A DNA stretch of 49,224 nt from JBHOQX01 sp042408595 (lineage in GTDB: Bacteria; Chloroflexota; Chloroflexia; Chloroflexales; Roseiflexaceae). The first letter of the stretch is position 1; each line of letters starts with the position of its first letter. The notes under the pieces were generated by a model. It was not told the origin of the DNA, searched no databases, and saw only the letters and a list, made by a program, of their open reading frames with translations. The stretch is taken from the NCBI GenBank assembly GCA_042408595.1, contig JBHOQX010000076.1:1-49224 (forward strand). The letters are read 5' to 3'. The position numbers and the translations under genes are program-made. Below, piece by piece: positions 1 through 7,594 of the stretch.

Positions 1-161
1 GGTCGGCCGCCGCCACCACCGTAGCCGCCGCCGCCGGGCCGGCCCCCGCCGCCCCCGCCGCCGCCGGGCCGGCCACCCCCGCCGCCGTAGCCGCCGAACT
101 GCTGGCCATGAGATGGAATGCGCCCGGACGACGCGGGCGCGCCAAACTGCATATGTTCCAC
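1..161 (-). CDS. infB: Translation initiation factor IF-2, N-terminal fragment
   Basis: Partial gene running off the left edge; only about 53 codons are present. The likely start is GTG at 161, because a GGAAGGAGA ribosome-binding site lies 5-7 bases upstream; an in-frame ATG follows at 152. After a short lead the protein becomes almost pure glycine with scattered Arg, Pro and Tyr (GGYGGGGGRPGG pattern), like the disordered N-terminal extension that precedes the G domain of IF-2 in many high-GC bacteria. No G-domain motif is in view, so identity rests on the position downstream of nusA and ylxR, the canonical order, plus the Gly-rich start. The gap to ylxR is about 190 bases and holds no L7Ae-type ylxQ gene that I can see. 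An RGG/Gly-rich RNA-binding protein is the alternative. Confidence 0.7.
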   Translation of the reverse strand, partial: MEHMQFGAPASSGRIPSHGQQFGGYGGGGGRPGGGGGGGGRPGGGGYGGGGGR

Positions 162-349
162 GGTTTTCTCTCCTTCCCGCAAGGTCAGATCCACTCTGTC
201 CCCTGCCTGCCGCGCCAGTGCCGGCGTCGGCGGGCGCGTACGATATCGCAATCGGCTTGTTTTTCAGTTGGGGCGTTCACGCGATCGCCCTGACCATAGA
301 TGCGAAAGAATCGTCCCGCCCAGTTGCCGGCAGCGTGCAGCCGCAAAGA

Positions 350-685
350 CTATTGCTCGCGTGCGGGCCCCGCCTCGTCGCTGGCCGTCAGCGTGCGTGC
401 GAACTCCTGCAACGCGGCACGATCCTCCGGCACGAGCGCTTCGACGCGCAGCGCCCGTGCCAGCGCCTGCCGTTTCAGCGCCTGCTCCCAGCAGGCCGGG
501 GCGTGGCAGAGGTAGGCGCCACGCCCGGCGCGCTTGCCGGTCGGATCGAGCGCCACGCGACCATCCGCGCCGCGCACGATCCGCAGCAGGCCACGCTTCG
601 CGTCCGTGCGCCGGCAGGCGATGCACATCCGCTGCGGGATATGCCTGGGGCGCGCCCCTTTTATCTTGTGTTTCGCCTGAGCCAT
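350..685 (-). CDS. ylxR: YlxR-family (DUF448) RNA-binding protein
   Basis: A 111-residue protein with the two family signatures: RHIPQRMCIACRR near residues 14-26 and the GRGAYLC motif near residues 54-60. YlxR proteins are small nucleic-acid-binding proteins encoded between nusA and infB in many bacteria. They have been linked to RNase P and to transcriptional control. Here the gene lies 147 bases downstream of nusA and 188 bases upstream of infB on the same strand, so co-transcription is likely. The start is ATG at 685; the upstream ribosome-binding site is weak. Length is normal to slightly long for the family, with an Ala/Glu-rich C-terminal helix region. Confidence 0.93.
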   Translation of the reverse strand: MAQAKHKIKGARPRHIPQRMCIACRRTDAKRGLLRIVRGADGRVALDPTGKRAGRGAYLCHAPACWEQALKRQALARALRVEALVPEDRAALQEFARTLTASDEAGPAREQ

Positions 686-832
686 GCTGTCATGTACGAT
701 GGGCGGAGGACGGACGTCACCTGTACGATCAGGCTACATCCTTGTCATAGCTATAGCTTGCATTCGCCCTTCGTCATTCGTCCCTCGCCGACATCACGTA
801 TCACTCATCATTTCATTCATCACCCGCCGGCG

Positions 833-2170
833 TCATTCCTCGCTCTCTTCATCCCTGGTATCGTCTTCGTCCGTGTCCTCGTTCAGCATATACGAAGCGA
901 TCAGTCGTTCGTCACGGTAGATGAAAAGCTTGGTCGGCGTTGCGCGGAGTTGCACCGTTTCGCCGATCAGGTCGCCGCCGAGCGGGCCGTAGCTATGATG
1001 GTTGTAGACCACCGTGCCGTCTGCCCGCACTTTGCGGTTCACCACCTTCGAGGTCGAGAGCGCGGCGGCGGTGGCGAGCTCCTCGGCCTCAGCCGTCTGG
1101 CGTGCCTCGGCGGCGGCGCGCTCTTCGTCCAGCAGCGCTGATGCGCTCTTGATGTCGATCCGCCAGCCGGTGAGCTTGGCCGCCAGCCGCACGTTCTGCC
1201 CCTCCTTGCCGATCGCCAGCGACAGTTGCTTATCCGGCACGATGACGGTGGCCGCGTGCTCGTCCTCGCGGAGCTGCACCTCCACGACCTGCGCCGGCGA
1301 GAGGGCGTTGGCGATAAACTCCTTCGGGTCCGCCGACCACTGCACGACGTCGATCTTCTCGTTGTTCAGCTCCTGTACAATGTTTTGGATGCGGATGCCG
1401 CGCATGCCGACGCACGAGCCGACCGGATCGATCCCCTCCTGGCGGGCGGCGACCGCGACCTTGGTGCGCAGCCCGGGCTCGCGCGCGATCGACTTGATCT
1501 CGACCGTGCCGTTGTAGATCTCCGGCACCTCCATCTCGAACAGCCGGGTGATCAGGTTCTTGCTCGCGCGCGAGGCGATCAGCCGCGGACCGCGCTCTTC
1601 GCGGCGGATCTCCATCAGGTAGACCTTCAGCCGCTGGCCGTGATAGTAGCGGTCGTTCTCGACCTGCTCTTTGGGCGGGATGATCGCTTCGGCTTTGCCG
1701 ATCTCCAGTATCACATTACCTTTGGCTAGGCGCTGCACGGCGGCCGTGATCAACTCGCCCTCGCGCTCCATGTACTCGCCATAGATATGCTCCCGCTCGA
1801 CTTCTTTGATCCCTTGCAGGATGACCTGCTTGGCGGTCTGCGCGGCGATCCGGCCGAAGTCGTTGGGGGTTGTCTCGACCATCACGCTCTCGCCTATCTC
1901 GACGCCCGGCTTGATCCGCCGCGCCGCCTCGAGATCGATCTCGAAACGGTCGTCGAAGACTTCGTCCACCACCTGCTTTTCGGCGAAGACACGCGCCTGG
2001 CCGGTCAGCGGGTCGAGCGTCACATTGACTTCAATCGGCGGCGGGTTATTGCCAAGGGTGCGCTTGTAGGCTGTGACCAGCGCTTTCTCCACCTGCCCGA
2101 TGATCGCTTCTTTCGGAATGCCGCGCTCCGCCGCGATCTGCGAGATTGCCGCGTAGAAGTCGCTCTTCAT
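833..2170 (-). CDS. nusA: Transcription termination/antitermination factor NusA with an extra C-terminal domain
   Basis: 445 residues. NusA binds RNA polymerase and nascent RNA and modulates pausing, termination and antitermination. Visible domains are the N-terminal RNAP-binding domain (about 1-125), S1 domain (about 130-200), KH1 with GSCVGMRGIRIQNI and KH2 with LAIGKEGQNVRLAAKLTGW. After an Ala/Glu-rich linker the last 70 residues (about 375-445) are not typical NusA. They read RKVRADGTVVYNHHSY... GETVQL...LFIYRDERLIASY, resembling the beta-barrel domain at the C terminus of IS481/Mu-type transposases, and end in an acidic tail. Start ATG 2170 has an AGAGGGGAG site just upstream; the longer open frame upstream is not protein-like. 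No rimP gene precedes it. A promoter and a leader hairpin lie upstream. Confidence 0.97.
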   Translation of the reverse strand: MKSDFYAAISQIAAERGIPKEAIIGQVEKALVTAYKRTLGNNPPPIEVNVTLDPLTGQARVFAEKQVVDEVFDDRFEIDLEAARRIKPGVEIGESVMVETTPNDFGRIAAQTAKQVILQGIKEVEREHIYGEYMEREGELITAAVQRLAKGNVILEIGKAEAIIPPKEQVENDRYYHGQRLKVYLMEIRREERGPRLIASRASKNLITRLFEMEVPEIYNGTVEIKSIAREPGLRTKVAVAARQEGIDPVGSCVGMRGIRIQNIVQELNNEKIDVVQWSADPKEFIANALSPAQVVEVQLREDEHAATVIVPDKQLSLAIGKEGQNVRLAAKLTGWRIDIKSASALLDEERAAAEARQTAEAEELATAAALSTSKVVNRKVRADGTVVYNHHSYGPLGGDLIGETVQLRATPTKLFIYRDERLIASYMLNEDTDEDDTRDEESEE

Positions 2171-2206
2171 ACTCCCCTCTGTGGTCGTTCGCCTGTGACA
2201 ATAAGA

Positions 2207-2227
2207 AAAGTGGGGGAACCCCACTTT
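2207..2227 (-). terminator. Terminator-like hairpin in the nusA leader (possible attenuator)
   Basis: On the minus strand a perfect 9-bp stem (AAAGTGGGG / CCCCACTTT) with a 3-base loop is followed by the T-rich run TCTTATT. It lies between the predicted promoter (2255-2283) and the nusA start (2170), about 20 bases after the expected transcription start. This is the layout of a transcription attenuator. Autoregulation of nusA by leader termination is an inference. Confidence 0.55.
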
Positions 2228-2254
2228 CGTACAGCGCCCGCAAATACGGCCTTT

Positions 2255-2283
2255 AGTATACCATCGCCGCGCCGTCCGCGCAA
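2255..2283 (-). promoter_or_regulatory. Predicted sigma-70-type promoter of nusA-ylxR-infB
   Basis: On the minus strand TTGCGC (2283-2278) and TATACT (2260-2255) are separated by exactly 17 bases. The same two hexamers with the same spacing occur before the serS T-box leader (33139-33167), which supports both calls. The expected start of transcription is near 2248, about 78 bases upstream of the nusA start codon. Confidence 0.65.
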
Positions 2284-2615
2284 ACCTGGCAGGCCCGCTC
2301 CGGCGCCTCGCGATGCCGGATGGACGGCGGCGCGCCGGTACGGCCAGCACGCGCGTCCTTGCGTGGGTACGCCGAGCGCCCAGGGAGCGTAGCTGGCACG
2401 CCTCGGAAGCACGGCTGGCACGGGCCGCTCCGACCCCTCTATCAGGCGTTTGGCAGCCGCAGGTCATTCCGATGCGCTGCTGGCCGCTGCGCTGGCGCGC
2501 CTGCCGTCTTCGTGTCCCTCTGAGCATCTCCGGAGCATTCGCCGGTAGACGCATGCCCGCGCTGGCTGCTACTGTGTTCCAGAGTTGGTTAAATATTGGT
2601 AAAGTAGGTAAGCTC

Positions 2616-2711
2616 GTGGCACCACCCAACCGGCACATCATACTTTTCACCCTGCTCCTGGCGGTTGGACTGTTGGCCCTGGTTGCCGTCCCGTCCGCTG
2701 CCCATTGCCGG
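2616..2711 (+). pseudogene. Orphan signal-peptide-like sequence cut off by a repeat
   Basis: From GTG 2616 the frame reads VAPPNRHIILFTLLLAVGLL followed by ALVAVPSAAHC, a good match to a bacterial signal peptide (basic start, hydrophobic core, small-residue cleavage region). Immediately after it the frame enters the repeat that begins near 2727 and loses protein character. I read it as the 5' remnant of an exported-protein gene truncated by repeat insertion. No strong ribosome-binding site is seen, so a chance hydrophobic frame remains possible. Confidence 0.3.
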
Positions 2712-2726
2712 CTAAACAAGCGTTTA

Positions 2727-2891
2727 AGAAGCCGTCTGAAAAAGGGGGAGCTTGGAGGGCTGCGCCCTCCAAGCTCCCGGGTGTTCCGTCGTGCGGTCGG
2801 CGCAGCGCCGACTACACGACGAGGGACAGGATGTCGTCTGGGGTGCCTGCAGCCTCCAACACCCCGGCTGGGAGCGTTGCAGACAGCCTCT
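2727..2891 (-). repeat. MITE-like repeat, copy A
   Basis: About 165 bases bounded by imperfect inverted ends: left AGAAGCCGTCTGAAA and right (reverse complement) AGAGGCTGTCTGCAA, 12 of 15 matching. Inside is a hairpin of the type GGAGGGCTGCGCCCTCC. Read on the minus strand it follows the same order as the copy at 48882-49019: end, GTGTTGGNGGC-GCAGGC segment, GACGACATCC, TTGGAGGGC hairpin, other end. TAAG occurs on both flanks (2725-2728 and 2891-2894), a possible target duplication. No coding capacity. Confidence 0.6.
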
Positions 2892-3464
2892 AAGAGGCAG
2901 GCTTCAATGAGGAAGTGGCCGGATATCGATGGGGGTACTCTGAAGTGGAGCGGGGTACCCGGCTTGATGCCTATCGGCCTTGGTACGGTAGGGGCCATGG
3001 AGTGTCTGGCGGTTACCCGAAGCAGAACGTCTGGAAGCGCACCTCGTTAGCCGATGCGGTTGCCGCGCGGCAGACGACGACAAGACTCTGTGGAGTCCCG
3101 TAGTCCTCCGCACACCAGGGTTGCAGACAGACGAGGCGCGATCTTCCACGCGAGACCGTCCTGGTCGGTGGAAGAACGACAGATGATTGCACCGATACGC
3201 TGGGCGTTAAAAAATGATCTATTTTTCATTTGGCTGCGTGTTCGGTTCACGGGATATTTAGTTATGACGAATATACTCCGTACCAACACAGCCTTCATAT
3301 ACCCTTGCACACCATCGCCGCTCAAGCCGGCGTGGCCCCGGTACGCGGTCGTTGTTCATCGGTCGCCGATCGACGCCGTAACCGGAACTGCTGCGTCACG
3401 AGCACATCGCCAGCGGGCTGCGGGTGTATGCGGGCGGTGACGTATGTCTTCAGGAGGGGAAGTG

Positions 3465-4322
3465 ATGGAGCAGGCTGAGCTGCACAATGCGATCGCCCGG
3501 CTGCGTGGTGACCCGGCGGTGCCACCTGCCGGCGCGATCATCGTTCCAGTCAATGCCCAAGCCGATCTCGACACCGTGCGGCACTTGCTCGGCGATCTCG
3601 GGCGCTACCGCGGCCCAAACACCTTTGAGATCATTCTGGTTGTCAACAACTATCCACCGACACAGCCGCCACCTGCCATCGAGCAGTTCCGCGCGCTGGG
3701 CGCGACGGTCGTCGCCGTTCCGGATGTGCGGCAGCCGGGCAAGCGGGTCGCGATCGCCGCGCGCATCCGCGGCGCGGAGCAGGCGGCGGTCGCCTGCACG
3801 CTGCATTTCGATTCGGACTGCCGCATACCGGACGCGACCGCGCTGTTGGACTGGTACGTCGCGGCGCACCGGGCGGGCGCGCGCGCGGCCTACACCCCCG
3901 TCGGCTTCTTCGATGTACGCCCTGAGGCGGCGATCCGTGCCCGAATCGTCGCGCATCACCTGGTTCGGTGGGTGAAGCGCGCCCTCCTGCGCATCCCGAC
4001 CATTCGCGGCAGCAACTTCGCCATCGACCGCGACACGCTGTTGCGGCTGAACGCGGAAGGCTACCTGGCGGCCGATTTCAACATCGGGCCGGCCGTCAAG
4101 GCCCACGGCGGCCCGGTGGTCTATTCCGGGCGGCGCGAGCACGCCGTTCTTACATCCGGCCGCTATATCGAAAGCGGTTGGGGGGCGCTTGGGCGGTATC
4201 TCATCTACCGTCTGAAATACAACATCAACATGTTGCCGGTACGCCGCAATGTCGAGAATCCGGACTGGAAGCAGGCGCTGCAGAAGCCCTACCGGATCTA
4301 CAGCGACGACCACTGGGGATAG
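3465..4322 (+). CDS. Family 2 glycosyltransferase
   Basis: 285 residues. GT-A fold enzyme predicted to transfer a sugar from an NDP donor during polysaccharide assembly. It starts with an Ala-rich lead, then GAIIVPVNAQADLDTVRHLL (first beta strand/helix), an IILVVNN strand, and the acidic motif HFDSDCRIPD, which serves as the DXD-like metal/nucleotide site. A later RGSNFAIDRDTL segment is typical of GT2 acceptor regions. The start at ATG 3465 is preferred over ATG 3444 because AGGAGG at 3452-3457 lies 7 bases upstream of it and within the longer version. The stop is 1 base from the next gene, so the two are co-transcribed. It opens the plus-strand polysaccharide locus. Confidence 0.8.
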   Translation: MEQAELHNAIARLRGDPAVPPAGAIIVPVNAQADLDTVRHLLGDLGRYRGPNTFEIILVVNNYPPTQPPPAIEQFRALGATVVAVPDVRQPGKRVAIAARIRGAEQAAVACTLHFDSDCRIPDATALLDWYVAAHRAGARAAYTPVGFFDVRPEAAIRARIVAHHLVRWVKRALLRIPTIRGSNFAIDRDTLLRLNAEGYLAADFNIGPAVKAHGGPVVYSGRREHAVLTSGRYIESGWGALGRYLIYRLKYNINMLPVRRNVENPDWKQALQKPYRIYSDDHWG

Positions 4323-4323
4323 T

Positions 4324-5265
4324 ATGGGTCGGCTAACTGCACGAGTCGCTGCGCTGATCGTCTGGCTGGCGCTGCTCTTCAACGTCGAGCGACTCGATAT
4401 CACCACCACCAATACCATCGACCTCCCGTCGAGCCTGTATGTCACGGCGCTCGTGGTGGCACTCGCCGGGCTGCTGCCGATATTCCAGCGCAGGCCGGTC
4501 TTCGTGCTGATCGCTCTGGGCATCGCCCTGTTCGCCATCGGGCTCGCGGTGACCAGCCCGGCGCGAATCTGGGCCGGCGATCACAAGTACCGGACACTCG
4601 CTGGGCTCCTGCTGCTGGCAGTGACCGCCGCGCTGTCCCACTATGCCGGCCGGGTGCTGGCCGAGTTCCGTCAGGCGGTCGAGATGTTGACGTTTTCCCA
4701 GCGTGAAAGCCGGGTACGCCAGCTCCATGACGCTGAAGAGACGGTGCAGATCGAATTGCTCGACTGCCGGCGCAAACAGCGGCCGCTCAGCCTGGTGATG
4801 CTCCAGGCGGACTCGTCGACGCTGGATACAATGATGCACCGGCTTGTCCACGACATCCAGCGGGCGATGATGCAGCGCTATGTGGTAGCGATGGCGGCCG
4901 GCGTGCTCGCGCGCTTTCTCCGACGCACGGACGTCATCATCCAGCATACCAAGCCGGGCCGCCTGATCTTCGTCGCGCCCGAAACCTCGGAGCCGCAGGC
5001 GATCGCGCTGGGCCAGCGGATGGTGGATGTAGCGCGGCAGCAACTCGGCGTCGCGGCCCAGTTCAGCGTCGCCGCCTTTCCCGAGCAGGCGCTGACTTTC
5101 GAGGAGCTGTTGAACGTCGCTGAGCAGCGGCTGCGCGAGCGACCGAACGGCCAGCCATCGATGGCCACGCCGGAGGACGAACTGGCGCAGATCATCGGGC
5201 AGCGCGCCCATGAACAGCGGGAGCAGCCCATTCGACCGAAGGCCGAGACGACACACGGCGATTGA
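4324..5265 (+). CDS. Membrane protein with degenerate GGDEF-like domain
   Basis: 313 residues from ATG 4324, one base after the preceding stop. Four hydrophobic segments occupy about residues 5-80 (AALIVWLALLFNV, VTALVVALAGLLPIF, VLIALGIALFAIGLAV, LAGLLLLAVTAALSHYAG). A coiled-coil-like linker (about 85-115) follows, then a cytoplasmic domain whose spacing matches GGDEF domains (RRKQRPLSLVMLQAD; RFLRRTDVIIQ; LIFVAPET; FSVAAFPE). The catalytic GGDEF loop is replaced by HTKPGRL, so no diguanylate cyclase activity is expected. It may be a structural or nucleotide-sensing subunit of the polysaccharide machinery; that role is inferred from its place between a GT2 gene and the priming transferase gene. 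An upstream in-frame ATG at 4249 would overlap the GT2 gene. Confidence 0.7.
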   Translation: MGRLTARVAALIVWLALLFNVERLDITTTNTIDLPSSLYVTALVVALAGLLPIFQRRPVFVLIALGIALFAIGLAVTSPARIWAGDHKYRTLAGLLLLAVTAALSHYAGRVLAEFRQAVEMLTFSQRESRVRQLHDAEETVQIELLDCRRKQRPLSLVMLQADSSTLDTMMHRLVHDIQRAMMQRYVVAMAAGVLARFLRRTDVIIQHTKPGRLIFVAPETSEPQAIALGQRMVDVARQQLGVAAQFSVAAFPEQALTFEELLNVAEQRLRERPNGQPSMATPEDELAQIIGQRAHEQREQPIRPKAETTHGD

Positions 5266-5360
5266 GGCGGGCTCGCTGGCAGATCAACCGAATTCACATG
5301 CCTGTCGAAGTCTGGTCCGACGAAGCAGCAGCGGCAGACTGGAGAGGATGAAGGGGACGC

Positions 5361-6053
5361 ATGGCTGCAATTTCGCGAGAGATCCCAAGCAAGGCGGCGG
5401 AGCTGGCCTGGCTGGAGCGCTACCAGCCGGAGAGGGCCCTGTTGCGGGGCCGGACGTACCGGCGGGCGAAACGCGCGATGGATCTGCTGGTCTGCCTGGC
5501 GGCGGCGCCGGTGCTGCTCCCGCTGTTCCTGGTGTTGATGCTCGTCATCAAGCTCGATTCGCCGGACGGGCCGGTGATGTTCACGCAGTATCGAACCGGC
5601 AAAAACGGCCGGCGCTTCAAGATGTACAAGTTCCGCACGATGGTGCCGAACGCGGAGGAGATGAAGAAGCAGCTGGCCCATCTGAATGAACTACAATGGC
5701 CCGACTTCAAAATCACCAACGACCCGCGCATCACCCGCGTTGGCCGCTTCCTGCGCAAGACCAGCCTGGACGAGCTCCCACAACTGCTGAACATCCTCAA
5801 GGGCGAGATGTCGCTTGTCGGGCCGCGCCCGACCTCGTTTTCCGCCAGCACCTACCAGCTCTGGCACACCGAGCGACTCGATGTGAAGCCGGGGCTCACC
5901 GGGCTGTGGCAGATCTATGGCCGGGCGCAGACCGAGTTCGACGACCGGCTGCGGCTGGACGTGGCCTACATCCAGCATCGCTGCCTGATGCTGGATATGG
6001 AGATCCTGCTCCGGACGGTGCTGGCGGTCTTCCAGGGGCGCGGCGCACATTAG
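5361..6053 (+). CDS. Undecaprenyl-phosphate sugar-phosphate transferase (priming enzyme)
   Basis: 230 residues, a member of the bacterial sugar transferase family (WbaP/WcaJ catalytic type, short form). These enzymes attach the first sugar-1-phosphate to undecaprenyl phosphate and so start repeat-unit synthesis on the inner face of the membrane. One N-terminal hydrophobic segment (about 38-60, LLVCLAAAPVLLPLFLVLMLV) follows a basic stretch. The signatures KFRTM, GRFLRKTSLDELPQLLNILKG, MSLVGPRP and KPGLTGLWQ(I) are all present. It lacks the extra four-TM N-terminal region of full-length WbaP. Start ATG 5361 has AAGGGGA upstream. It lies about 95 bases after the GGDEF-like gene. Confidence 0.95.
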   Translation: MAAISREIPSKAAELAWLERYQPERALLRGRTYRRAKRAMDLLVCLAAAPVLLPLFLVLMLVIKLDSPDGPVMFTQYRTGKNGRRFKMYKFRTMVPNAEEMKKQLAHLNELQWPDFKITNDPRITRVGRFLRKTSLDELPQLLNILKGEMSLVGPRPTSFSASTYQLWHTERLDVKPGLTGLWQIYGRAQTEFDDRLRLDVAYIQHRCLMLDMEILLRTVLAVFQGRGAH

Positions 6054-6285
6054 GGTGGAGACAGGCAGCAGGAAGTACGCGGGCGGGGAGGCCGGAGAGA
6101 CGCATTCCCCTCCGGGAGCCGATGTACGCATGAAACACGGGGGCGCGCAGGCGCTACGGCCCGCCACGCCTCATACGTCGCGGGAAGTGCGTGTCTCCGG
6201 CCATGCAGCGCCAGATGGCTGTGTCCGGGCGGTCCGGCGGGCGATGCCCGCCAGGGGGCCGGAACTGGGCGCAAACGGTACGACC

Positions 6286-7590
6286 ATGAGTTTGATCACG
6301 CCAACGAACACCCCGGTTCGCCGCATCGCGTACGTCATGTCGCGCTTCCCGAAGCTGACCGAGACCTTCATCCTGTACGAAATGGTTGAGCTCGAGCGGC
6401 TGGGGATGGCGGTCGAGGTCTTCCCGCTCGTGCGGGTCCACGAGTCGGTGGTCCACCCGGAGGCGCCGGCGTTTGTCGCGCGGGCGCACTTCAGCAGGCC
6501 GACCGACCGGCGGGTGCTGGCGGCGCAGCTCTATTGGCTGGCGCGCCGGCCGCTGGCCTATCTGCGCTGCTGGCGCGATGCCCTGTGGGGCAACCGCCGC
6601 TCGCGCAAGTTTCTGATCCGGGCCTGCGCCGTTGTGCCGCAGGCGGCCTGGGTCGCCCGGCGCGTCCAGGAGCTCGGCATCGAGCATGTCCATGCGCATT
6701 ACGCGACACATCCGGCGCTGGCGGCGTATGTCGTCCACATGCTGACGGGCACGCCCTACAGTATCACGGCGCACGCGCACGACCTGTACGTCGAGCGGCC
6801 GATGCTGGCGGAGAAAGTGCGCGCCGCGAGCTTTGTCGTCGCGATCTCGGAATACAACCGCCGGCTGATCGCGGCCGTCTGCGGACCAGAGGCCGAAGCC
6901 AAGACGGTCGTCATCCACTGCGGCGCTGATCTGACCCTGTTTTCTCCGCCGGCAGAGCGCGCCCGCGGCGAGCGCTTCACGATCATCTGCGTCGCGAGCC
7001 TGGAGGAGTACAAAGGCCAGCGCTACCTGATCGACGCGTGCGCCTGGCTGGCGCGGGCGGGCGTGCCGTTCCGCTGCCTGCTCGCCGGCGAGGGCGTCGA
7101 CCGGCCGGCGCTGGAAGCGCAGATTCGGCGGCTCGGGCTGCAGGATCGGGTGGCGCTGCTCGGCCGCCAGCCGCGTGACCGGATCGCCGCGCTGCTGGCC
7201 GAGGCCGATGTGGTGGCGATGCCGAGCATCACGGCGCGCAGCGGCAAAAAGGAGGGCATCCCGGTAGCGCTGATGGAGGCGCTCGCGCTCGAACTGCCGG
7301 TCGTCGCGACGGCGATCTCCGGCATCCCCGAGCTGGTGGAGGATGGCGTGACCGGCCTGCTGGTCCCGGAGAAAGATGCGCCGGCGCTAGCGGCGGCCCT
7401 GCTGCGCATCTACCACGATCCGGCGCTCGCAGCGCGGCTCGGGCGGGCGGGGCGCCAGAAAGTGCTCGCCGAGTTCGATCTGAGCGCCAATGCGCGGGCC
7501 CTTGCGGGGCTGCTGGCGCGCGACTGGCGGCCGCGCCCGTCGCCCGGCGCCGCCGTGCTGGTAGGCACGCCGACGGAAAGGGTACGGTGA
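6286..7590 (+). CDS. Family 4 glycosyltransferase (WcaL/AmsK-like)
   Basis: 434 residues from ATG 6286. The N-terminal motif IAYVMSRFPKLTETFILYEM is typical of the WcaL/AmsK group of GT4 enzymes, which add sugars late in exopolysaccharide repeat-unit assembly. The C-terminal half has the donor-binding GT-B signatures: VASLEEYKGQRYLIDA, GRQPRDRIAALLAEADVVAMPS and KKEGIPVALMEALALELPVVAT (E-x7-E-like). The frame is open up to GTG 6055, but the extra 77 residues are low-complexity and not conserved-looking, so I prefer the ATG. No clear ribosome-binding site precedes either start. It ends 4 bases before the next gene. Confidence 0.88.
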   Translation: MSLITPTNTPVRRIAYVMSRFPKLTETFILYEMVELERLGMAVEVFPLVRVHESVVHPEAPAFVARAHFSRPTDRRVLAAQLYWLARRPLAYLRCWRDALWGNRRSRKFLIRACAVVPQAAWVARRVQELGIEHVHAHYATHPALAAYVVHMLTGTPYSITAHAHDLYVERPMLAEKVRAASFVVAISEYNRRLIAAVCGPEAEAKTVVIHCGADLTLFSPPAERARGERFTIICVASLEEYKGQRYLIDACAWLARAGVPFRCLLAGEGVDRPALEAQIRRLGLQDRVALLGRQPRDRIAALLAEADVVAMPSITARSGKKEGIPVALMEALALELPVVATAISGIPELVEDGVTGLLVPEKDAPALAAALLRIYHDPALAARLGRAGRQKVLAEFDLSANARALAGLLARDWRPRPSPGAAVLVGTPTERVR

Positions 7591-7594
7591 TGCG

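Larger units (their letters stand above)
2284..3464. other. Non-coding stretch between the nusA operon and the polysaccharide locus
   Basis: About 1.2 kb without a convincing complete gene. It contains an orphan signal-peptide-like sequence (2616-2711), a MITE-like repeat (2727-2891) and a comparatively AT-rich patch near 3205-3280. That patch has a TATACT (3272-3277) that could be the -10 of the promoter for the plus-strand locus, but no good -35 is placed before it. The long frames here have Arg/Pro-rich translations without recognisable protein character. Confidence 0.6.

Noticed and set aside
1..110. Regular GGC-rich repeats at the left edge as a possible tandem repeat or CRISPR-like array
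   Set aside because: They translate on the minus strand as the Gly-rich IF-2 N terminus in frame with a good start; there is no repeat-spacer organisation.
1226..2392. Long plus-strand frames opposite nusA
   Set aside because: Mirror frames caused by high GC3 in nusA; no ribosome-binding sites and Arg/Leu/Asp-rich unpatterned translations.
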